NCBI GenBank assembly: GCA_964589765.1
Contig: CAZPUM010000018.1
Span: 1 to 27,023, forward strand
Direction of reading: 5' to 3'
DNA: 27,023 bases
Source of the DNA: UBA525 sp964589765
Lineage (GTDB): Archaea > Nanobdellota > Nanobdellia > Woesearchaeales > UBA525
The position numbers were made by a program, and so were the translations under genes. Below the pieces are notes generated by a model. The model had not been told where the DNA came from, made no database searches, and saw only the letters and a program-made list of their open reading frames with translations. Numbering within the stretch: the first letter of the stretch is position 1; each line of letters starts with the position of its first letter. Of this stretch, positions 1 through 5,673 are shown piece after piece.

Positions 1-617
1 GTGAGCTTAGAGAATATCTCAACCTGTTTGTTAGCATAGTTTTCTGGTTTATCAAAGTATTTTGTAAAAGATATTTCTTGAGCTATCTCGGAAATTGAGG
101 ACTGCTCAACTTCTATAGTTTCAGTCACATTCTTTAATTCGAACTTTTCATCGGGGAAGGGCACAAAAATAACTGCCAAAATTACACCTAACATCAGGGT
201 AAGGGCAATAATCAAAATCCATAAGTGAAGGTTGATATGAAGATGGTGTGGTTTTTTCTCTTTCTTGTGATGTTTATGTGAAGTGGTAGTTTTTTTGTGC
301 TTCTTTCTTTTCTCACGTCTAATATCTCTTCCATCAGATTCTTCATCATCAAAAATCTCTTTATCGACCTTGTAGTACTCAGGAGTTAACCCTTCCTCTT
401 CAGCTTCTTTTAGCAAAAGGGCAGCCTCCTTCATTCTTTCAGAAGTTCGCTTTTGCCTTTCTTTTCTGGCTAATTCAAAGGGTATGCAGTCGTGGTCCTC
501 TGGTAACCTGTGCTTAACACAAAACCTTCCTTTACAATGACTACACACAAAAGGCAGGGCACCATAATTTTCATCACAAAAATCACATATGGGCTTTGTC
601 ATGTCATCAGAACTCAT
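1..617 (-). CDS. AN1-type zinc-finger membrane protein (C-terminus beyond window)
   Basis: The reading frame starts at ATG 617 and runs open to the window edge (about 205 residues seen). Residues 11-42 form an exact AN1 zinc finger: C-x2-C-x10-C-x2-C-x4-C-x2-H-x5-H-x-C. A charged helix follows (about 45-80), then a very Lys/His-rich linker (about 100-125), one hydrophobic membrane segment (LWILIIALTLMLGVILAVIF, about 130-149) and the start of an outer or soluble domain containing FDKPENYANKQVEIF. Archaeal AN1 fingers are often fused to membrane modules, and the finger is expected on the cytosolic side. The job is unknown; ubiquitin-like binding or protein quality control is only a family-level guess. 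A weak AT-rich box at 641-650 is about 28 nt upstream of the start. The finger is certain; the function is not. Confidence 0.85.
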   Translation of the reverse strand, partial: MSSDDMTKPICDFCDENYGALPFVCSHCKGRFCVKHRLPEDHDCIPFELARKERQKRTSERMKEAALLLKEAEEEGLTPEYYKVDKEIFDDEESDGRDIRREKRKKHKKTTTSHKHHKKEKKPHHLHINLHLWILIIALTLMLGVILAVIFVPFPDEKFELKNVTETIEVEQSSISEIAQEISFTKYFDKPENYANKQVEIFSKL

Positions 618-770
618 TTCTCATTTAAAAATAATCTCGTCTATTTTCTACTTCTAAGATTACTTAGTGACCTCCATTTGCCTTTTGAGTCTTGTTATTG
701 CCAGAAATTAACCAAGCAGAAATACTCCATTGGGGGAAGGGTTGCTTTAAAGGACATGCTGGATAAAAAC

Positions 771-878
771 CTATTGAAACAGGAACGTGGCGCCTATCAG
801 GGCCAATAACAACACAACAAATGCCAGAACTAGGTAAATTTGTGCTTTCATGCGAAGGTTCGTCTTTCCTCTCTTCAT
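771..878 (-). CDS. possible small single-pass membrane protein (35 aa)
   Basis: A short frame (ATG at 878, stop TAG at 771) encodes a basic N-terminus (MKRGKTNLRMK) followed by one strongly hydrophobic segment (IYLVLAFVVLLLALIGATFLF). This is the normal layout of a tiny membrane protein. A TATA-like box at 897-907 on the same strand lies about 24 nt upstream, as for the leaderless genes here. An overlapping longer frame (664-888) in another phase shows no protein-like features. No homologue is recognised. It could be chance, but the combination of charge pattern, membrane segment and promoter spacing supports a real gene. Confidence 0.45.
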   Translation of the reverse strand: MKRGKTNLRMKAQIYLVLAFVVLLLALIGATFLFQ

Positions 879-896
879 ACCATATCACATGTTAAC

Positions 897-907
897 TATA
901 TTAAAAG
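897..907 (-). promoter_or_regulatory. TATA-like box for the 35-aa ORF
   Basis: The minus strand reads cttttaatata here, about 24 nt before ATG 878. This fits an archaeal TATA box feeding a leaderless message. Confidence 0.35.
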
Positions 908-934
908 GGCTTCGGTAAAACTCGAAATATTTCT

Positions 935-965
935 GGACATAGGGTCGCAGAGCTTTTATCGTCGA
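935..965 (+). promoter_or_regulatory. shared 31-bp promoter element, copy 1 (NYN gene)
   Basis: The element runs from ggacat through ggtcgcag to gcttttatcgtcga. Its TATA part (gcttttatc) is centred about 27 nt before ATG 983. It is identical over its first 29 positions to the copy at 1764 (match extends 2 nt further upstream) and matches the copy at 2526 at 25 of 31 positions without gaps. All three lie 16-17 nt upstream of a start codon. Confidence 0.75.
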
Positions 966-982
966 TAATTTTTTCAAATTGT

Positions 983-1519
983 ATGGAAGTCAGATTAACT
1001 GAAAGGGTCATGTTCTTTATAGATGCCAGAAATATTCTGGGAGGTGAGGACTTTCTAAAAGATTCAAATATTATGTTCAAATTTGACTATGAGAAGTTCT
1101 TAACTTATCTGAACAAGTATTATATCGTCAGAAGAGGTTATTATTACGACGGGGCTGAACATGAGAAACAAAGATCGGAAGCGAAAAAGAGATTTTTCAA
1201 TTTTCTTAGGAAGTTGGGTATTACTCTAAGACTTAAGGAGATTGACTTTAAAAAATTCAATCACAGTCAGAAAGGGGTAGATATTTTTCTTACTGCCGAT
1301 ATGATTAGTCTTGCTTATGAGGATGCCTATGACATCGCAATAATTCTTAGTGGTGATGGGGATTATATGGCTCTTGTTGACCTTGTTAAATCCAAGGGGA
1401 AGAAAGTGTGGGTGGTTTCGTTTAGGTCTTGTCTTAATCCAAAGCTAAAAGATTGTGCTGATAGAGTCATACTTATCGATGATATGAACGATATTTTCAA
1501 CAAATATTCGAGTAAATAA
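983..1519 (+). CDS. NYN (PIN-like) domain ribonuclease
   Basis: This 178-residue protein is a single NYN/LabA-type domain, a PIN-like fold that binds metal through acidic residues and usually cleaves RNA. Visible motifs are FFIDARN (D14, N17), KGVDIFLTADM (D100, D106) and the signature ILSGDGDY (D125, D127), followed by the typical strand after GKKVWVVSF. The length matches stand-alone NYN proteins, so it looks intact. The ATG at 983 is 27 nt from the TATA box in the first 31-bp element and has no ribosome binding site, so the mRNA is probably leaderless. It sits beside two toxin-antitoxin pairs that share the promoter element. A role in RNA decay, stress response or defence is plausible; the target is unknown. 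Confidence 0.85.
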   Translation: MEVRLTERVMFFIDARNILGGEDFLKDSNIMFKFDYEKFLTYLNKYYIVRRGYYYDGAEHEKQRSEAKKRFFNFLRKLGITLRLKEIDFKKFNHSQKGVDIFLTADMISLAYEDAYDIAIILSGDGDYMALVDLVKSKGKKVWVVSFRSCLNPKLKDCADRVILIDDMNDIFNKYSSK

Positions 1520-1523
1520 ACAT

Positions 1524-1534
1524 AACATATAAAA
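1524..1534 (+). promoter_or_regulatory. TATA-like box in front of RNA candidate
   Basis: acatataaaaa lies just past the NYN stop and predicts transcription starting near 1555. No protein frame follows, so it would drive an RNA. Confidence 0.4.
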
Positions 1535-1554
1535 AACACTGCGCTCTTCTTGGA

Positions 1555-1710
1555 GTATCATATCGGGTAGGAAACTTCGGAGTCGTTCCGGCAAGGTTTT
1601 CTATCCATATTTCTTAATCATTTTGAAGGACAGAAAGGCCGGAACCACGCACTACTAATGCGAGCACCTACGGTAACTCTGGGATACGTGGAATCTTTAC
1701 CCGTTGTTTC
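1555..1710 (+). ncRNA. candidate structured non-coding RNA (family unknown)
   Basis: No credible frame exists here, yet the region folds by eye into a three-way junction. Closing helix: cgggta (1564-1569) with tacccg (1698-1703), extendable by two G-U pairs. Arm 1: ttccggc (1586-1592) with gccggaa (1638-1644), continued by tttctatcc (1598-1606) with ggacagaaa (1628-1636, one mismatch) and a 21-nt loop. Arm 2: ccacg (1645-1649) with cgtgg (1687-1691), starting directly after arm 1 with no spacer. A TATA-like box precedes it and T-rich sequence follows (to about 1740). I checked it by eye against SRP RNA, RNase P RNA, 5S rRNA and H/ACA patterns and found no match. Confidence 0.45.
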
Positions 1711-1763
1711 TATGGTGTTTTGTATTAAATATAAAGTTTTTCACCGTTTGCCCTTTGGCCACT

Positions 1764-1794
1764 GGACATAGGGTCGCAGAGCTTTTATCGTCTA
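1764..1794 (+). promoter_or_regulatory. shared 31-bp promoter element, copy 2 (vapBC-like operon)
   Basis: Starting at 1762, 31 consecutive bases are identical to those starting at 933. The TATA part (gcttttatc) is about 26 nt before ATG 1811. This spacing favours transcription starting at or near that codon. Confidence 0.75.
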
Positions 1795-1810
1795 TAAGAC
1801 TTCAACAATC

Positions 1811-2101
1811 ATGATTTCGAACCACAACAAAACTTTTAAATATTTAAACGTATCGCACGTAATAAACGGGTTTAACAAGATGGTCAGTATTACGTTATCG
1901 GTACCTCCTGAAGTGAAGAAACACATGGAAGGGTTTCCAGAGATTAATTGGAGTGAAGTTGCGAGATCTGCAATCAAGAAGAAGCTTGTAATGCTTGAGA
2001 GGTTCAAAGCTTTTTCAAAAGACAGTACCTTCACTGAAGAGGATGCTTTACAGTTTGGTTCAGAAGTTAGTCGTAAAGCAACAAAGCGTCACAAAAGATG
2101 A
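1811..2101 (+). CDS. VapB-like antitoxin
   Basis: This 96-residue frame overlaps the following PIN toxin gene by 4 nt (ATGA), the usual antitoxin-toxin arrangement. The region from MVSITLSVPPEVKKHMEGFPEINWSEVARSAIKK onward (split here: SITLSVPPEVKKHM, then INWSEVARSAIKKK) is typical of archaeal VapB antitoxins: an N-terminal beta strand and helix for DNA binding, then a charged tail (FTEEDALQFGSEV) that would wrap around the toxin. The conserved domain begins at the internal ATG at 1880. The first 23 residues are not typical, so translation may start there. However, the promoter element places the mRNA start at about 1811. It should neutralise VapC and repress its own operon. Confidence 0.8.
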   Translation: MISNHNKTFKYLNVSHVINGFNKMVSITLSVPPEVKKHMEGFPEINWSEVARSAIKKKLVMLERFKAFSKDSTFTEEDALQFGSEVSRKATKRHKR

Positions 2102-2499
2102 GACTGGTTGTGGATGCCAACATCTTGTTCTCTGCTTTGATTAAAGATGGTTTTACAGCCAAACTTTTCTTTAAAGATAATTTGTATCTCTACACGCCAG
2201 AGTTCATTATTGAAGAGTTCGAAAAATACGAGCATCTCATACTAAAAAAGACGAAACGTTCACCTGAGGAATTCAAAGATATTATGGTGATGTTCAGAGA
2301 AATTGTAACTGTTGTGCCAGAGGATGAATATTCAAAATTTATGGAGTGCGCAGAAGGGATTTCCCCTGATGAAAAAGATTTTGCATACTTCGCACTGGCA
2401 ATTAGACTTAAATGCCCGATATGGTCAAACGACAAAGCTCTCAAAAACCAAAACTCCGTAAAAGTGTTTTCAACTGTTGAAGTAAAAGGAATGGTTTAA
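2098..2499 (+). CDS. PIN-domain toxin, VapC-like
   Basis: This 133-residue protein is a complete PIN domain with acidic metal-binding residues in order: D6 (VVDANIL), E40 (FIIEEFEKY), D94 (SPDEKDFAYFALA) and D112 (WSNDKAL). VapC toxins are Mg-dependent ribonucleases, often acting on tRNA or rRNA, and are held inactive by the cognate antitoxin. The start overlaps the antitoxin stop by 4 nt, so the pair is translationally coupled. The domain looks intact, with no missing catalytic residue. The RNA target cannot be read from sequence. Confidence 0.88.
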   Translation: MRLVVDANILFSALIKDGFTAKLFFKDNLYLYTPEFIIEEFEKYEHLILKKTKRSPEEFKDIMVMFREIVTVVPEDEYSKFMECAEGISPDEKDFAYFALAIRLKCPIWSNDKALKNQNSVKVFSTVEVKGMV

Positions 2500-2525
2500 T
2501 TTCCGGCACTAGCCAGATAATCACC

Positions 2526-2556
2526 GGACTTGCTGTCACAGGGCTTTTATCGTCGA
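2526..2556 (+). promoter_or_regulatory. shared 31-bp promoter element, copy 3 (relBE-like operon)
   Basis: It aligns without gaps to copy 1 at 25 of 31 positions, including ggac at the left end and the last 14 bases (gcttttatcgtcga) unbroken. The ATG of the antitoxin at 2573 lies 17 nt downstream, the same spacing as in the other copies. Confidence 0.65.
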
Positions 2557-2572
2557 GAAAGAGTCTCCAAAT

Positions 2573-2704
2573 ATGTCCGAAACAAATATAACTCTAAACG
2601 CAATCAGGGAACTCATGGAAGATGAGCTAACTAAGGAAGATATTGAAGCTCTAGAAGAGATGGAGGAGGAAATGAAGTCGGGCAAAGCTAAGAGGCTTGC
2701 CTGA
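2573..2704 (+). CDS. small antitoxin of RelBE-like pair
   Basis: This 43-residue acidic protein (MSETNITLNAIRELMEDELT, then a Glu/Lys-rich helix ending GKAKRLA) sits directly before the RelE-like gene. Its stop TGA overlaps the toxin ATG by one base (TGATG). Small, helical, acidic antitoxins of this size are common partners of archaeal RelE toxins. The start is supported by the 31-bp element whose TATA box is about 27 nt upstream. It has no recognisable DNA-binding domain, so operon control may need another regulator. The call rests on position, size and composition rather than on a family motif. Confidence 0.7.
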   Translation: MSETNITLNAIRELMEDELTKEDIEALEEMEEEMKSGKAKRLA

Positions 2705-2943
2705 TGAAACTCTATATCTCTAACAGGGCTGAAAGAAATCTTGATAGGTGGCCTTTTCTAAAATCAATCGTGTTGTCGTTGGTAAATACACCAATTCCTA
2801 GAAACTCAACTCATATGGGGAGATACAAAGGGTATCCTGTTTTCAAAATACGAAAAGGTGATTTCAGAATCCTTTATAGATTGGTTGAAGATGAGATAAG
2901 AGTGTTTAAAATTGACAAAAGAGGCAGGGTTTACAAACGTTAA
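2704..2943 (+). CDS. RelE/ParE-superfamily toxin
   Basis: This 79-residue basic protein has the short RelE fold pattern: an N-terminal strand (MKLYISNRAERNLDRW), a helix, the strand GYPVFKIRKGDFRILYRL and a final strand with IRVFKIDKRGRVYKR. The GDFRILYR and KIDKRGRVY segments are the family signature. RelE toxins cut mRNA in the ribosomal A site; ParE relatives poison gyrase, but the KRGRVY ending favours a RelE-type enzyme. It is coupled to the 43-aa antitoxin upstream by a 1-nt overlap. It converges with the methyltransferase gene, overlapping it by 4 nt at the stops. Confidence 0.82.
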   Translation: MKLYISNRAERNLDRWPFLKSIVLSLVNTPIPRNSTHMGRYKGYPVFKIRKGDFRILYRLVEDEIRVFKIDKRGRVYKR

Positions 2944-3440
2944 ACCTTCTCACAAATGAACATTAAGTCAATAGAATGCTCCCAGGAGTCAACAACATTC
3001 AGTTGAGTTTCAATAATCCTGCGTAACTCATCAGCTTTTGGTGATTTTTTCAAGAATGATAATAATATTCTCCCGCCTGGCTTACAAACGCGAAGCATCT
3101 CCTGACAACCGACTTCAGCATCATCAAAGTTCTGTAAAGCAGTAAGTGACAAAACAACATCGAAAGTCCCAGGCTCAAAAGGAATCTTCTCAGCAACACC
3201 CTGCTTTATCCGGGAACGTGCCTGGTCAGAAGCCTTCGCAATCAGGCCAGGAGAGGGATCCAGACCATACCAGTCACAACTGAGCTGAGAAAAAGACCTG
3301 CCTGTTCCGCAACCGACATCCAGTAGCTTCAAATCAGGACTAATATTGACGCGGGACAGAAACTGTTGCAATTTCACGTCTTGTTCTTCACCATGAAGCT
3401 CGTCATACCCCTCTGATATGGAACTGTAATAATCGTCCAT
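2940..3440 (-). CDS. class I SAM-dependent methyltransferase
   Basis: This 166-residue protein has the Rossmann-type methyltransferase core. Motif I LLDVGCGTGRSF (about 39-50) binds S-adenosylmethionine, the acidic end of strand 2 is GLDPS, motif IV is FDVVLSLTALQNF, and a post-motif helix CKPGGRILLSF is typical of the UbiE/COQ5-like 'methyltransferase 11' group. At 166 residues it is short for the group, so there is little room for a substrate-specific cap, and the substrate cannot be predicted. A TATA-like box at 3463-3471 (minus strand) is about 27 nt upstream of ATG 3440, so the mRNA is probably leaderless. Confidence 0.85.
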   Translation of the reverse strand: MDDYYSSISEGYDELHGEEQDVKLQQFLSRVNISPDLKLLDVGCGTGRSFSQLSCDWYGLDPSPGLIAKASDQARSRIKQGVAEKIPFEPGTFDVVLSLTALQNFDDAEVGCQEMLRVCKPGGRILLSFLKKSPKADELRRIIETQLNVVDSWEHSIDLMFICEKV

Positions 3441-3462
3441 AAACGCAACTAAGATTCCCGAC

Positions 3463-3471
3463 TTTATTAAT
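3463..3471 (-). promoter_or_regulatory. TATA box of methyltransferase gene
   Basis: The minus strand reads ttaataaag, centred about 27 nt upstream of ATG 3440. No ribosome binding site is present. Confidence 0.5.
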
Positions 3472-3483
3472 AAACCTGTGCTG

Positions 3484-3492
3484 CTTATAAAT
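3484..3492 (+). promoter_or_regulatory. TATA box of receiver-domain gene
   Basis: cttataaat is centred about 25 nt upstream of ATG 3513. It lies back to back with the methyltransferase promoter. Confidence 0.5.
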
Positions 3493-3512
3493 CGCTAGAG
3501 ATTCCCAACAGA

Positions 3513-3884
3513 ATGAAACCCGTAATTTACTTGGTTGAGGACGACCCAGCGTTCAGGAGTGTCATGGAAATCATTCTAAGAAACGACTATGATGTGGCCT
3601 CCTTTGAAAAACCTGAAGATGCTTTGAGAAGCATGGCTGATGAGGTTCCTGATGCGATTGTTTCAGACACTGTGATGCCAAGGATGAATGGGCCTGGATT
3701 CTGTAATTTTGTAAAGTCTCATCATCCAAACGTGGGCATAGTGGGGATGTCTTCAGACGAATCCAAAGAACGATTGTGGGAAGGGGTTGCGGACAGGTTT
3801 GTTTACAAGTTCCATTATGCTAATATTCCGAAAGTTGTCGAACAGGTTCTTGAACTTTACAGGGAGATAGCCTCAAGGCAGTAA
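3513..3884 (+). CDS. stand-alone response regulator receiver domain
   Basis: This 123-residue CheY-like protein consists of one receiver domain and nothing else. Mg-binding acids are D10 and D11 (YLVEDDPAF), the phospho-acceptor is D52 (IVSDTVMPRMNG), a switch Ser follows strand 4 (GMSSDE, S80), and the conserved Lys is K99 (FVYKFHY). All key residues are present, so it should accept phosphate from a histidine kinase. No output domain and no kinase gene lie in the window, so its partner is unknown. The start is set by a TATA box about 25 nt upstream, again leaderless. A tRNA on the opposite strand begins 9 nt after the stop. Confidence 0.9.
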   Translation: MKPVIYLVEDDPAFRSVMEIILRNDYDVASFEKPEDALRSMADEVPDAIVSDTVMPRMNGPGFCNFVKSHHPNVGIVGMSSDESKERLWEGVADRFVYKFHYANIPKVVEQVLELYREIASRQ

Positions 3885-3892
3885 GTTCTATA

Positions 3893-3965
3893 TGGGCCCA
3901 CCCGGATTTGAACCGGGGACCTCCGCCATGTCGAGGCGGCGTTATAGCCACTAAACCATGGGCCC
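3893..3965 (-). tRNA. tRNA-Val (anticodon GAC), C at position 33
   Basis: The 73-nt cloverleaf reads from 3965 down to 3893. Acceptor stem GGGCCCA/TGGGCCC, D arm with GTGG, anticodon stem CCGCC/GGCGG, 7-nt loop TCGACAT, 5-nt variable region AGGTC, T stem CCCGG/CCGGG with loop TTCAAAT, and discriminator A73. The central triplet is GAC (Val), and A73 suits valine identity. Position 33, almost always U, is C here, and 32/38 are U/U. CCA is not encoded. A TATA box at 3989-3998 is about 27 nt upstream. Confidence 0.88.
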
Positions 3966-3988
3966 GTAAGCATCGAAAATCCTAATTT

Positions 3989-3998
3989 CTTTATAAAG
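3989..3998 (-). promoter_or_regulatory. TATA box of tRNA-Val
   Basis: ctttataaag sits immediately after the secD stop on the same strand, centred about 28 nt before the tRNA 5' end. The tRNA therefore probably has its own start as well as possible read-through from secD. Confidence 0.5.
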
Positions 3999-3999
3999 A

Positions 4000-5673
4000 T
4001 TAGTCATCAGTATCTTTCTTCAACAAAACTTCTATGAACTTGGCGAAGGCAGGTCTTGTCACAAGAACTCCTGCGGTTACACCAACAAGTGTTGTGATTG
4101 CGAATCCACGCAACAAACCAGCACCTGCGAAGAACAGGGGTAACATAGCCGCAGCAAGTGTGAAGTAGGCTGCGAAGATAATAAAGAACGCAGATTTAAT
4201 CCTTTCACGCCAGGAACGTTTGGAATCTCCTCGTTCTTTCTTTAAAGTCTCATCAATAAGTACAATCTGGTCGTCAACACCAGAACCAATGGCTATGATG
4301 ATAGCTGCAATGGCTGCCAGGTCCAGGTTCCAACCAACTGCTGCGGCAAAGCCCAGAATAATCACAACCTCTGACATCATCGTAACAACAACAGGAATTG
4401 AAACCAGAGGCTTCCTGTAACGAACAACGATAACAATCGCAACAGCAACGATGGACAAAACCGCCAAAAGCAGTGCGTTTGAAATAAACTCTTTACCAAG
4501 TACAGGACTGATTCCATCAGACTTTACAATCTCAAGCTTAACTGGCAGACTGCCTGTAATCAGGATTGTCTGTAGCTGTTTCATGTTCTGGATTGTATCT
4601 TCCTGAGCGCCCTGCTGAGTTGGACCGAAACCACTTCCAGAAATCTGAATGTTAGTGACTGCGCGTCCACGCAGAGAACTATCAATCTGTAGTTCGTCAA
4701 CCTTTTCGTCGTCTAGGTACAGCTCTAAGGGGTGCTCTAAATAACCCCCTCCTGTATCTGTAACAATCTTTAAATCTGCAGTTACATCTGCCTGTCTCTG
4801 GGCGGCCTCAGGGCTAAGACTGATTGCGAAACTGAAGCGACAGGCAAATCCGCCTGAACCATCAGGACCACATCCTGTGTTTCTATCGATGCCTGAACAA
4901 TCGGCGGTTCTACACACATAAGTGATATCACTCCCACCGATGAAAACCGTCTGGTTGGCAACCTTTGCCTCGAACTTTCCTTGATTAGACAAAAGTTGCT
5001 GGACTTCGTCTTTTTCAGCGCCGTGGTCAGGGCCCGGTCGGCAGCGTAATGGAAGNNNNNNNNNNGCAATCTCAACAATAATAAAATCGTTACCTGACAA
5101 ATCACGTGCGTCTCGAACGATAATATCGGACAAGCCATAAACGTTCAAACGCTCACGAATATTGCTCATGATGAGTTCTAGGTCTTCAGTGCTAACCTTC
5201 TCTTCAGGCTGAAGAATAACTCGCGTACCTCCAGATAGGTCCAGGCCAAGTCTCAAGTTGTTTGAAGGTGCTTCGTAAACGGAGATTCCAATCTCTTGTG
5301 TTCCTAAAACTGTTGTTGTGTTTGTCTGGTTATCAAACTCTGTAATCGGTTTTGTAGTAAGAGTGTAAGTTTGCTCGTCAGTTGTGATTCTTAAGGACCT
5401 GTTGGCAGGATAATCCTCAATCATCGCGTAGTATGATGCCACATCAGTTACGCGCGCACCATTGACCTCTAGAATACGTTCACGACTTGTGGGGCTACTC
5501 TTAGGTTCAGGAGACTGAACACCTGCGTCGAAAGCAGCAGAATCTTTTGTAACGGAACGGATTGCCACACCATCAGTGTCTAGTTGTGGATTAATCGCGA
5601 CTAGTGAGAGTACTAATAAGACTATAAGAACCCAGATGCGCCAGTGACCAAATAGTTTCTTTAACTTACTCAT
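4000..5673 (-). CDS. secD: SecD protein-export membrane subunit (interrupted by a 10-N gap)
   Basis: SecD works with SecF to drive late steps of protein export, using the proton or ion gradient. There is one N-terminal membrane segment (about 12-28), a PDZ-like region (about 35-106, containing RILEVNGARV), then the SecD signature LGLDLSGGT (142-150). A second extracytoplasmic region follows, with GKFEAKVANQTVFIGG. The C-terminal RND-type membrane domain begins after PVLGKEFISNALLLA and includes IAIGSGVDDQIVLIDE. Ten Ns (5056-5065) interrupt the gene at codons 203-206. The residues after the gap (LPLRCRPGPDHG) do not look like SecD, and sense resumes at KDEVQQLLSNQGKFEAK. The start overlaps the secF stop by 4 nt. 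Family certain; sequence near the gap unreliable. Confidence 0.93.
   Translation of the reverse strand: MSKLKKLFGHWRIWVLIVLLVLSLVAINPQLDTDGVAIRSVTKDSAAFDAGVQSPEPKSSPTSRERILEVNGARVTDVASYYAMIEDYPANRSLRITTDEQTYTLTTKPITEFDNQTNTTTVLGTQEIGISVYEAPSNNLRLGLDLSGGTRVILQPEEKVSTEDLELIMSNIRERLNVYGLSDIIVRDARDLSGNDFIIVEIXXXXLPLRCRPGPDHGAEKDEVQQLLSNQGKFEAKVANQTVFIGGSDITYVCRTADCSGIDRNTGCGPDGSGGFACRFSFAISLSPEAAQRQADVTADLKIVTDTGGGYLEHPLELYLDDEKVDELQIDSSLRGRAVTNIQISGSGFGPTQQGAQEDTIQNMKQLQTILITGSLPVKLEIVKSDGISPVLGKEFISNALLLAVLSIVAVAIVIVVRYRKPLVSIPVVVTMMSEVVIILGFAAAVGWNLDLAAIAAIIIAIGSGVDDQIVLIDETLKKERGDSKRSWRERIKSAFFIIFAAYFTLAAAMLPLFFAGAGLLRGFAITTLVGVTAGVLVTRPAFAKFIEVLLKKDTDD
5056..5065. other. assembly gap (10 N) inside secD
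   Basis: Ten undetermined bases. The bases at about 5020-5055 are GC-rich and encode residues foreign to SecD, so the flank is probably unreliable as well. Confidence 0.95.

Larger units (their letters stand above)
618..934. other. intergenic region between AN1 gene and toxin islet
   Basis: Apart from the possible 35-aa ORF (771-878), I see no convincing gene, tRNA or repeat. A second minus-strand TATA-like string (gtttttatcc, about 763-772) could start a transcript near 741, but downstream frames are at most 20 codons. Confidence 0.4.

Noticed and set aside
664..888. 74-codon frame on the minus strand
   Set aside because: No protein-like pattern; a shorter frame in another phase (771-878) has a better start, promoter and membrane segment.
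1555..1710. RNase P RNA, SRP RNA, 5S rRNA or H/ACA RNA
   Set aside because: gtaggaaacttcggagtc and ggacagaaaggccgg faintly recall RNase P conserved regions, but they are only about 60 nt apart and the other conserved parts are missing. No SRP helix 8, no 5S loop sequences and no ACA end.
935..2556. CRISPR array or transposon ends
   Set aside because: Three copies about 800 bp apart, in the same orientation, each at a fixed distance from a start codon: promoter elements fit better. No spacers, cas genes or transposase.
4782..5138. 118-codon frame overlapping secD, as evidence of a frameshift
   Set aside because: SecD sense continues in the main frame on both sides of the N gap (KDEVQQLLSNQGKFEAK), so the shadow frame is not needed.
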